Source: Scalesia atractyloides | Taxonomy: Eukaryota; Streptophyta; Magnoliopsida; Asterales; Asteraceae | Assembly: GCA_947069175.1 (NCBI GenBank) | Contig: CAMTDV010000013.1 | Span: forward strand, 17,375,412-17,439,411 | DNA length: 64,000 bases | Direction: 5' to 3' | Shown: one piece after another, positions 12,264 to 23,700 of the stretch | Numbering within the stretch: the stretch's first letter is position 1 | Layout: every line of letters begins with the position of its first letter | Notes under the pieces: generated by a model | The model's database searches: none | Seen by the model: the letters and a program-made list of their open reading frames with translations, nothing else | Told to the model about the DNA's origin: nothing | Position numbers and translations under genes: made by a program

Positions 12264-15230
12264 ATAGGCTCTCACTATTCCTACACCCATAAATCTTATT
12301 CACACATTCTTTTTCACTTTATCTCTCTTTGTATATATCTATCTAGGTATACAGAGAGACAGAGGAGAGGGATGTGTATAAATATTCTTATTAAATTTTA
12401 CACTTTCAATTATATTGATCTTAGAATATATTTTATAATTATTATTATTATTTTATTTTTATATATAGTTGTTCAATTATTATTATTTTTTATTTCACCA
12501 ATTGCTCACAATATACAACATATAAAATCTTTACGAACACTAATAATTATAGCAAGACAGTTTTATTTAACTTTTAGCAAGTTAGATTTATTTAACACAT
12601 CTAAGACATTAGTTGTAACATAGTTATTAAATAAATAAAAACATAACAATTGTCTTGAATTTACACACATAGAGAAAATAGAAAGAAAATCTACCAATCA
12701 TCATTTTCCATGTTCAAAGGTTGTTAGTTTCATAGAAACTATCATGATTGTTTTCCTTTCCATGTTCAAAGGTTATTAGTTTCATAGAAACTATTATGAT
12801 TGTTTTCCTTTTCAAATAAGATCAACAATTGTTTTTTTTTATTTTTCACAATCATGATTATTTCCTTTTCAAATTAGACAATTGTTTTTTTTTTCTTTTG
12901 CACAATGTATTGTTGTTTTATGTAAACCATTATTATTTTTCTATTAGTATTATATGCCAACTATTATTTTTCTACCAGTATTATATATGAAGTTGCATAC
13001 ATATGCCCAACTAAATACACTTACTAATCTGAACATACAATGCAAAAATACTAACTACTTAACACTACACATGATGCACATATGATCAATCTGAAACATG
13101 AAACAAATGCAAAGATGATCAATCTGAAACATAAAACATAATGCAAAGATGATCAAGATAATATAAACCATATACATTATATACAACGAATTGATCAACG
13201 AAAATGATCAACTAAAAGCCATGATCTAGAAGAAACCTAGATCATAAAAATATACCATGATCAACAGTTATTTTAAACAATATATTGATCCACAAAAGTG
13301 ATCCACTAAAATCTATTATCTACAAGAAACCTAGATCATCAAAAATTCAGTGATCAACAGTTTAGTGTTAACATAACTAGGCATCATAATCATACAAAAT
13401 CTTCCCTCCTACTCGATCATATCTTCACTCCTATCTTCTCTTCCACATTCCAACCGGACTTCCAAGTTCATATTGTTCAAAAACTTCAGAACCACTTTCA
13501 AGTGCACTACGAGGTGACTTAGGGTACCATTCACCCTAATTCTGGCTATATTCAATCCCAACTTGTATCATGTTCAAGTATGGTAATTACCAAGTAAACT
13601 ACACTAATCACGATCAAGGAGTTATTAATAGTTTATTACTTCTCAACGCTTGTGTTTCCATGTACGCCTCCACTGAAAAGGAATTAATTAAGTTTAAATG
13701 TATGTTTGGTTGGTAAATCGGAGGTGAGTCGTGGTTTGATTTTGGTTGGGTTAGTAAATCGAAGGTGGGTGTTGCTCATGTGATTGTCGGATGGACCTTG
13801 AGATTGTTTATCAAAAGTGGATAGGGATTCAGGTGCGCTGGAGGTGGTGATCGAAGTTAGCATCGGGACAGAAAAAGGATATGATGAAAGGATAAGGATA
13901 CAGATTGTGAAGAAATGAAAAATTGGGGTTCAAATTTGGGTTAGGGTGTGTTTTGACGGTGAAATGACCATTTTGCTCTCATCCTAGTATATTCCGCTAG
14001 GGGCTCAAAGAAAAAAGCATGTAAACCACAGGGGTGGGTTCAACATGCTAGATTTTGGAAGTAGGCACTTAAGTTGATCTCGCCCATTAACCACATAGAC
14101 AATAATTACACTTTACTCACCACATTCAATCAAGTTTCGGCACGTCATCGAATTTGATTCCATCACTAGTGATGAATTTTAGTGGAGGTGCCCATTACTC
14201 TCCATCACTCACCACACCCATCATGCTCCACTCTTAACGGTAACATTTCACGCGTGGTCACCACCATGGGTTGCGGCGGTGTTCCACGCGTGGTCACCAC
14301 CACAGACCATCACGTAGCACCCCCACCCCCTAAGACTTAGACCCTCCAACTTTATGTGGTCATGCTAACGCCTAAAGCGAGTAGATGAAAACTTCAACAC
14401 ATAAAAGTAAAAAGGTAAAATGAGTTTCAAATATCATATTCAATGTAATTAGAAATAAATTACACAAATGATTTGCGTTGTATCTCTATATTCTAGAATG
14501 ATTTACGTTGTATTTCTATATTCTAGATTCATTCATAAATATATAATATAATACACATTTGATGTTACTTTTTGGAAGAACCATTTTAAACACAAAATCT
14601 CGTATTTCATCTGCTGTGTATGAGGCCACGAGGGTATGTTTTTTCTTCTATCTTATAGACATTGAAAAATCTTTATGCCTCATAATTTATCCACAAGCCA
14701 ACGCAACGTCCTCATCTTCTCTATAGTTTACAATACTCCCACTATATCCATCAATCATTATCGCATCACCACCTCAAGGCGTTCGGCTCTTCTCACGCTC
14801 TCTTATAGCTGTCTTCTCCCTTCCTTTCATACTAATTCACAACACATTGTCATCTATGACTATGTTCAAAACTACCATTTTCGACACACTCTATAAATCA
14901 TAGATCGTCATTCTTTACAACACGTCTTGTCGTTGATTGTCTTATTTTCTCTCTTTGACACGTGTCATGTGCCTCTTTCGGTAACGGAACTAATAAAATA
15001 TAGTACACTCATGCACCTCTCATTCACATCATTAAAGACCTCGACTTATTACAACAACTTTTTCTTCATGATCTAACAAATGCTAACAATTACCATAAAG
15101 CCGAATATCCTCTCGTTGCTGACTCATTGGCGTTCTAACCTTCTAATTTGTTTTCCAAATCAACCATAATTGTCAGTGCATGATCTTCAAGATTATATAA
15201 GCGACAAAAACTACCAAAACACATCTATAT
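12264..15230. other. AT-rich intergenic region with local duplications
   Basis: No gene supported. Contents seen: a 52-bp tandem duplication at 12705-12808 ('tttccatgttcaaaggtt' units); repeated 'gatcaatctgaaacat' units at 13082-13150; and a roughly 93-bp duplication at 13193-13350 around 'agaaacctagatcat'. A short inverted/direct 'ccacgcgtggtcaccacc' pair lies near 14250-14300. Short open frames here lack codon or protein signals. Confidence 0.55.
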
Positions 15231-15233
15231 TTT

Positions 15234-15452
15234 TGTGCCCAAAACATATGTAGAGATTTAATGCGAAGAACAAGTCTCTAATGTGTTATAAATTCTTAAA
15301 ATCATTTAAAAGATTAATGTAAGTATGTAACTTCTTGTAGAAATGTGCCCAAAACATACATAAAGATTTAACATGATGAATAAGTCTCTAACATGTTATA
15401 GATTCCTAAAATCATTTAAACAATTAACGTAAGTATGTAACTTCTTGTAGAA
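15234..15452. repeat. 110-bp tandem duplication
   Basis: Unit 1 starts 'tgtgcccaaaacatatgtag' at 15234 and unit 2 'tgtgcccaaaacatacataa' at 15344. Both end 'gtatgtaacttcttgtagaaa'. Several point differences separate the copies. Confidence 0.8.
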
Positions 15453-15528
15453 AAAGAAGCTTAGAATAAAAGTTTTGTACAATTTAAGCTAGTGATCCAT
15501 GTTACCTTATAATACATCTTTTATAGTT

Positions 15529-15725
15529 ACAATTTTAAAATTATCTAAAAGTTGAAGACAAATTTTGCTATGTATGTTACTAGTGTTCTATGCAGTAATT
15601 TTCAATTTGTTCCCATTTAATACAATTTTAAAATTATCTAAAAGCTGAAGACAAATAAGACAAATTTTGCTATGTATGTTACTAGTGTTCTATGCAGTAA
15701 TTTTCAATTTGTTCCCATTTAATAA
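15529..15725. repeat. About 95-bp tandem duplication
   Basis: The segment starting 'acaattttaaaattatctaa' at 15529 recurs at 15622. The second copy has an extra 8 bases ('taagacaa') after 'gaagacaaa'. Otherwise the two are nearly identical through 'tttgttcccatttaa'. Confidence 0.8.
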
Positions 15726-16087
15726 CTTTTTTCATAATTAATACATTATATATTTAATGACATTGGATTATTTAATTCAAGTTAATACATTATTTTATTG
15801 AACGACCAACTAAATCACCGGATAAGTATCCTGAGATGTTCTCAGTCGAACAAATGCATCTCCTCCTTCATAATGATCAAAGTTGGATGCATACCTGAGC
15901 CATCAAACCACGAGTTTCAAGGAAAATCCACCCGCCCGAAGGCCCATTGCGGTAAAACCCAGTTCGGCTCAGTTTCAAACTGACGACCTCTAGAGAGGCC
16001 ACTACGGTAAAACCCGGTTCGGCTCGGTTTCGAGTTAACGACCTCCCGAGAGGTCTAGTTCTAAACTTCATTGTCACCATCAATGTC

Positions 16088-16170
16088 CTTCAAAGTGATG
16101 CTAGTAGGAGTTGAATCCGAGACCTCGAAGAGAGAAACAGGTGACTAACCACGAGACCAACTTGTCATGA
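16088..16170 (-). mobile_element. Probable tRNA-derived SINE fragment
   Basis: On the minus strand, 'AAGTTGGTCTCGTGGTTAG' resembles a SINE A-box region, followed by a weak B-box, 'CTCGGATTCAACTCC'. No TSD was identified. Upstream, 15940-16065 contains a paired 'ggtaaaacccggttcggctc' duplication. Confidence 0.45.
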
Positions 16171-16267
16171 TAAATTAAGTATTATCGTACTCATAATATA
16201 TAATACTTTAAATTTAGAATTATCATATTTAAATACCTAAGTATATTATTACTAAATATAATAATAA

Positions 16268-16330
16268 CTAGTCATTAGCCTTCCGCGTTGCGAGGAGGTG
16301 GTGTAAAATGCTACCTGCATTGCGGAGAGG
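16268..16330 (-). mobile_element. Possible Helitron 3' end
   Basis: On the minus strand the sequence ends '...GCAACGCGGAAGGCTAATGACTAG' next to a T, with a short GC-rich hairpin about 12 bases inside the CTAG end. This fits Helitron 3' termini (compare 29767-29770 and 42188-42191), but the body and 5' end were not found. Confidence 0.35.
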
Positions 16331-16571
16331 GGGTGTAAAACAATGCTAAGCAGCAATCGAACGACGATGAACATAATATACAAATATGAATTCTAACACC
16401 AAGTGACTCATGACACATAGACGAAGTCGAATTTATATGACACAAAGGGGGTAAAAACCGATGGATCAAATGTGACCACTAAACACCGTACTAAACAACC
16501 ACCAAATGACGATCATATCCGAGAAAAAGTCTAAAACAAAAACTAATAAAAAAGACTAAACTCGTTTTAAC

Positions 16572-16787
16572 TTTAAATTAAAAACATTAAAGTTAAAAAA
16601 AACAAAAACAAATTCACAAAAGACAAAATAGATACTATTCTTCATACATAATGGAATAATACATATACATGAATTAACATTTAAATTAAAAACATTAAAG
16701 TTAAAAAAACCAAAAACAAATTCACAAAAGACAAAATAGATACTATTCTTCATACGTAATGGAATAATACATATACATGAATTAACG
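16572..16787. repeat. 108-bp tandem duplication
   Basis: Two copies of a 108-bp unit starting 'tttaaattaaaaacattaaa' lie at 16572 and 16680. They are nearly identical, with one extra A and a few substitutions in copy 1 versus 2. Frames seen here simply reflect the repeat. Confidence 0.85.
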
Positions 16788-17279
16788 TTTAAGGTAACTC
16801 AAATTAGATTACATTATTATATATTTAATTTATGGATTTCTTAGCTACACTGATTTTTATCCTTGTGATTTTTTTCATCTTTTTTTTCTATCTTTTGTTT
16901 TTGTTTTTTTTTAAGTTTGAATCGAACCAGGTGTGGTGCATGTAAGAAAATGAACGGTCTAATACTGACCGAACAATATTAGTACCGAAACCGATATTCG
17001 TTTTTATTGTTTCGTATCATGATTTTTTTTATTTCTCTTTCGGTAAGTGTCGGTATTTTAATAAACCAAACCAATATGCAAACGAGTTCCTGTCATTAAT
17101 GTTTTTTACAATTACGTCTATATTTTCATTAAAATATTAGGTCGTTCCGCCGTTGTTATATAACCCACTAATTATATAAAAAAAAACTAGATATATATTC
17201 TAAAAGATGGACAAAACAAAGGAAAAAGTTACTAGCTTACATATGACGCGTTATCGATATCTCCTCCTTTTCCTTCTGT

Positions 17280-17745
17280 GATCGGACTTCAATTTTGGGC
17301 CGACGCACCACCACGCACCGCCACCGCCACGCCACCGCCACCGATCATCATCTTCCGACACCACAACGTCACCTCCGATACCACAAGTAATTTCGATCAC
17401 TTCATTCATTTAATCCTCATACAATCACGTTAATATTCACTCGTTTAATGAAACCCTAGAATCAAACACTACACTTATCATGTTCAATTACTCATTTCCG
17501 TTTGCATTTTATGTTAAATGTAAATATATCTCGATAGGTTATGCAAATTATTCTAGTTTTAATATTTTTACAGTCTTATAGATCTAGGGTTTGTTTGATC
17601 TTCGTACTTAATTTGCCTAATTGTTGTTACAACTGATAAGTTATTATTATTATTATTATTTATTATTATTATTATTATTATTTGTTAGGTAATTGATTGG
17701 CCGGTAGAATTACAGACTGAAATTGGGGGATAACAGTTGACCAAA
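17280..17745 (+). promoter_or_regulatory. UBC2 5' leader with probable 5' UTR intron
   Basis: A GC-rich leader with repeated 'ccaccgccac' (17310-17345) is followed by a possible donor 'ccacaa|gtaatttcg' near 17385 and acceptors near 17689 or 17715. That would place an intron in the 5' UTR, which is common in plant UBC genes. The intron contains a TTA microsatellite at 17640-17682. The start ATG is 17746. Confidence 0.5.
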
Positions 17746-20700
17746 ATGTCAACGCCTTCAAGGAAGAGGTTGATGAGAGATTTCAAGAGGTTGCAGCAGG
17801 ATCCTCCTGCTGGAATTAGTGGTGCTCCGTATGATAATAATATTATGCTCTGGAATGCAGTTATATTCGGGTTGGTGAACCTTGAAAGTGTGTATTGTCG
17901 TTTGTTGATTACGATCTAGTAGCTAGTAGGACTGCAAAAGAACTGAATGAACACAAACAAGATGTTCGTTTGTTAAGGAAATATATGTGTTCACGAACTG
18001 TTCACTGTTCATGAACATTTAACGAACGATTCATTAAGGAAATGAACGTGTTTGTGTTCGTTTGTTAATTTTAGGCAATGAACGCAAGCGATCGTTCATG
18101 AACACAAATGGAAACAAACAACACAAACAAGCGTTCTTGAACAAAACATATAATACACATAAATATTAAAATTTTCATTTGTTGGAATTTTGAACTATTT
18201 AATTAAAATATAAAACCTAAAAATACTAATGAACTATCGAAGACAAACGAACATAAACAAACACGTTACCGAACGTTCATGAACTTAAATGAACGAACGT
18301 GGCCTCTGTTCATGTTTGCTCATTTAACTTAACTAAACTAACGGTTTTTTTTGTTCGTGTTCGTTCATTTATTAAGCGAACGAACATGAATAAACTTCCC
18401 GCCGAACGGTTCACGAACTGTTCGATGAACATTTGGTTCATTTGCAACCATGGTAGCTAGTGATGTTTTTCTTTGAGGTATAATGTTTTTTTCGCTGATT
18501 GCCTAATTGGTATGTTTGTGTTGCAGGCCGGATGATACTCCTTGGGATGGAGGTGAGTGGGATGATTTGTATGGTTTTGTGTTTGTACGCTCGGAATTAG
18601 AATAGAAGTTACACTAATGATTGTAAACATATATGTGCATGTAGAATTACTTAGAAAAGGAATAAAGCATACATGATTACAAACTGATAACAAAGCATGA
18701 ACGAAAATTTGGAGAATGAGTCGTTAACATAGTGGGTTTTTGAACTTTTGATAATGTACAAATGGAATAGTACTTTCTATTAGCGGATGTATATCCGTTT
18801 TATAGTTTATGTATATCTATGCATTTCTTATGTATATCCGTTTTATATTTTATCCCTAAATTAGTTAGGAATTAGTTAGGTTCTTGTATTATATATTGTT
18901 CTCTTCTTCATCAATAGAAAGCAAGGAATTCAGATTCAATTATATGGTATCAGAGCCTACGCTCTGACCTAAAACAAATCCGCAGCAGCCCCTGTCCACG
19001 GACCCTGCAGCCAATTCTTTTTCCTTCTTTTTGTTCATCTCAGCAGCCCCTGTCCACGGACCCTGCAGCCGATTCTTTTTCCTTCTTTTTGTTCATCTCA
19101 GCAGCCCCTGTCCACGGACCCTGCTTCTTTTTGTTCATCTCAGCAGCCGATTCTTTTTTCCTTCTTTTTGTTCATCTCGATGTCAGACAAACCAGAATCC
19201 TCCAAGCACACTGACAGCCTTCACCCTGCTTATTCGGTGACTAACATCCAGCACAAAGTTCGTGTTTTGGATGGTTCCAAAGTCACCTATGCATCATGGG
19301 TCAAGCTGTTCACCCTGCATGCACGCGGTTACGAGGTGCTACACCACATTGATGGCACTGAACCGCCTGCCAAAACAGATCCGGACTACGCCAACTGGGC
19401 CAAAATTGACTCTCTTGTGCTTCAGTGGATCTATGGGACACTTTCAGATGACCTGCTGGCACGTATTCTTGATGAGGAAACAACAGCTTATGGCGCATGG
19501 ACCCGGATTCGGAAAATCTTTCTGAACAACAAGGGTGCCCGTGCAGCAGCCCTTGAAACAGAGTTTGTCAATCTTACCTTGCGCTCCATGCCCAGCCTCC
19601 AAGACTACTGTCAGCGTCTTAAGTATCTCGCTGACCAACTGAAAGCTGTTGAACAACCAGTCACAGAAGATCGCCTTGTCCTGCAGCTGGTTCGAGGCTT
19701 ACCACCGGAATTCGATGTTCAAGCCTCTATCATCAATAACACCCTTCCCTCATGGGAAGATGCCTGCGACATGCTCGACTCAGATCTGCGTCGCCAACAG
19801 CACGGGACTCTATTGCCTCCAACCCGGCTGTTGTTGCCCAAGTGTCTCGCGAGCCACCTACGGCCCGCCGGGACCCCCTAATTATCGCAACAACAACCGA
19901 CAGCAGCCAAGACGTCAATTTCACAGGCCTAAGCAGTCATTCGGTCAACAGCAACATCGCACAGGTCGCGGTAATCAGCAGCTCTCTAACCGCAACCAGC
20001 CTCGTGGTTCTTCTCAGTCTTCGGCCCAGCATCAATTGGTCCGACCCAATGTCTGGAGCCCGGGTCCATCCCCCTACTGGCCACCATGGTGGGCTGCGGC
20101 CCCACCATGTCCCTACCCAACTCAGCCCAGTTGGGCAGGCCCATCTTGGCCGATTGTTCCTGGTCAGCCTCCACAGGCCACTGGCCCAACTTCACGACAG
20201 CACCAGCCCTGGTCCACTCAACTTGCTCAGGCCCACTTGGCAGATGTAAACCCACTGGAACCATCAGAATTAGGGGCAGCTTTCCAGGCGATGTCACTGG
20301 ACTCGGGAGATGATAGTTGGGTTGCTGACACCGGTGCCTCTGATCATTTGACACACGAACCAGGTAATATTCACACTCCTTGTACTACTACTATTAATTC
20401 TGTATTCGTTGGAAATGGTAACCGTGTGCCAATTCACGGGTCCGGTCATACAACCATTCAGTCACCCAATTCCCGGGTCCGCCCCTACACCCTTAAAAAT
20501 GTCCTTTACACCCCAAATATTATCCGAAACCTTGTTTCAGTTCGTAAATTCACTACTGACAATATGGTTTCCATGTCTTTTGACCCTTTTGGCTTTTCGT
20601 GAAGGACTACAAGAATGTAACGCTCCTGAGCCGCCACAATAGTACCGGCCCACTGTACTCCTTCAACACCAAAACCAACAAACCTGCTTCTGCTTTGCTT

Positions 20701-23700
20701 ACTTCTTCGCTCTCTACTGTTTGGCATGATCGCCTTGGCCATCCTGGCAATTTTATTATGGATTTCTTAGTTTCTCGTAATTTAATTTCTTGTAATAAAT
20801 CTAAGAACAATTTCTTTTGCAACTCTTGTCAAATTGCTAAACATAAGCGTTTACCATTTCATGATTCTGATTCCGTTACTTTTCAACCTTTTGACATCAT
20901 ACATTGTGACTTGTGGACTTCACCTATACCTAGCAACACAGGTTACAAATATTACATGGTCCTCATTGACGACCACACCCAATTTGTTTGGGCTTATCCA
21001 CTCAAATAAATCCGAAACCTTCACCAAATTTACTCAATTTCACCGCCTTGTCCAAACCCAATTTAATAAATATATTAAAACTTTTCAGTGTGACATGGGT
21101 GGTGAGTTTGATAATTCCAAATTTCAATCATTCGCTGTCACTCACGGCCTTCAATTTCGATTTTCATGTCCTCAAACTTCACAACAAAATGGTAAGGCGG
21201 AACGTATGATCCGACGAATTAATGACATCATTATGTCCCTCCTTACCCATGCTTCCCTACCTTCCCATTTCTGGGTTGAAGCACTTCACACTGCCGTCTA
21301 TTTACATAACATTCTTCCTACCAAACTCCATAACTTTCTAACCCCCACATACAAACTCTATCACCGGCATCCCACCTACACTCACCTTCGCACCTTCGGG
21401 TGTGCTTGTTTTCCAAATCACAATGCCACTCGACCCCACAAACTAGCCCGCCGTTCTACACCATGCATCTTTCTCGGATATCCAATGAATTATCGTGGAT
21501 ACCGATGCTTAGACCCCTCAACTGGACGTGTCTATTTATCACGTCACGTCACCTTTGACGAATCCACTTTTCCTTTCTCTACCCCACCTACACCTCATAC
21601 CACCCCAAGCTCCCACCCTGATTCGGAACCTTCACCCATGAGTACCCCGTTTCATTTCACCTCCTCTCCTCCCACAACCGACACCACTACTACTTCCAAA
21701 CCATCTAAACCACCCATAACCCACACCTACAGCCGACGAAACAAGTCTGACCCAGCAACATCCAGACCCATTTTTTTTCCAGCCCATGCTTCCACACCCA
21801 CCCCCACCCCCACGGTCTCACAGCCACATTCCCCACCCCTTACCCACACTTATAGCCGCAGAAACAGGTCTGACTCTACTGCATCCAGACCTGTTTTCTT
21901 CCCAGAACATGCACATACCACCCTAGCTCCGTCACAATCTAACCTGACACCGCCGCCCTCTACCCACCCTATGCAGACCCGGTCTAAAACGGGTTCCCTA
22001 CCCTCAACAGATCCCACCCTCTTAGCCACCTCCGAGCATAATATTTCCCCACTACCCAAATCCCACACCCAGGCCTTGACCGACCAGAACTGGCACTCGG
22101 CTATGACCGACGAATACCAGGCATTAATAGCTAATAATACATGGGAGCTTGTGCCAAGACCTGCAAATGCTCATATTATCAGATGTATGTGGCTATTTCG
22201 CCACAAATACCATGCCAATGGTACATTACAGCGCTACAAAGCGCGTTTGGTTGTAAATGGCAAATCTCAACAGGTGGGTGTTGATTGTGACGAGACATTC
22301 AGCCCAATGGTTAAGCCCACTACGATTCGTACCGTCCTCAGTTTAGCAACTTCACGTTCTTGGCCCATTCATCAACTGGATGTCAAGAACGCTTTCCTAC
22401 ACGGGGACCTTAATGAAACTGTTTACATGTTTCAGTCACCTGGGTTTGTTGACAGTAAAAATCCAAAGCATGTTTGTCGACTTCAAAAGTCTTTATATGG
22501 GCTAAAACAAGCTCCACGTGCGTGGTACCTCAGATTTGCTACCTATATACAAAAGTGTGGTTTTCGATCTACCACGAGTGATACTTCTTTGTTCGTCTAC
22601 AAACAGGGTGATCAAATGGCATATTTACTTCTCTATGTAGACGACATCATCTTGACAGCCTCCAATCCGACACTTTTGCAGCACTTCATTGCCACTCTTT
22701 CCAGGGAATTTGCCATGTCTGATCTCGGACCACTACATCACTTTCTCGGGATTACGGTAACCCGACGAAATGGTGGCCTGTTCTTATCTCAGACCACATA
22801 TGCAGCAGAGATCTTAGCTCGGGCTAAAATGGAAAATTGTAAACCATGTGCCACACCTACTGACACTAATTCTAAACTAAGTGCAACTGCTGGAGAACCC
22901 TTCTCAGATGGTGCCTTATATCGTAGCCTTGCTGGTGCACTGCAGTATTTAACCTTCACACGACCTGATATATCATATGCAGTGCAACAACTATGTTTAT
23001 TTATGCACTCCCCTCGAGATCCTCATTTCCAGTTCATGAAACGGCTCCTTCGATACATCAAGGGTACACTAGACTATGGAATCTCTATTTTACCATCCAA
23101 ATCAGCTCATATCACAGCCTATTCTGATGCGGATTGGGGAGGCTGCCCTGATACACGACGGTCTACTTCAGGTTACTGTGTCTTCCTCGGTGATAATCTG
23201 GTTTCTTGGTCCTCAAAACGTCAGGCGATTATCTCACGTTCTAGTGCCGAGGCTGAATACAGAGGTGTGGCCAACACTGTTGCAGAAACAACATGGCTCA
23301 GAAACCTGCTTCTCGAACTCCATCTTCCGATTACCCGGGCCACAGTTGTCTACTGTGACAATATCTCTGCTGTCTACTTATCTCAGAATCCGGTCCAACA
23401 TCAACGATCCAAGCATATCGAGATTGACATTCATTTTGTTCGCGAGAAGGTTCGTATGGGTTCTGTCAAAGTTCTTCATGTTCCAGCAGACTATCAATAC
23501 GCTGACATATTCACCAAGGGTCTTCCACGCCAGTTGTTTCAACGATTTCGGTCCAGTCTATGCATCGGAAGACCTACTGCTACGACTGCGGGGGCGTATT
23601 AGCGGATGTATATCCGTTTTATAGTTTATGTATATCTATGCATTTCTTATGTATATCCGTTTTATATTTTATCCCTAAATTAGTTAGGAATTAGTTAGGT

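Noticed and set aside
16556..16753. Repetitive 65-codon minus-strand frame
   Set aside because: It is just the 108-bp tandem duplication read through.
18773..18777. CTTTC flank shared with the second copia element (59551-59555) as a sign of a link
   Set aside because: Five bases is too short to mean more than chance; the two elements have different LTRs.
18983..19178. CRISPR-like spaced repeats
   Set aside because: The units are contiguous 58-bp tandem copies without unique spacers, in a retrotransposon leader of a plant genome.
21850..22068. Minus-strand frames within copia gag-pol and other antisense frames in coding exons
   Set aside because: They are shadows of the plus-strand coding sequence, with no support of their own.
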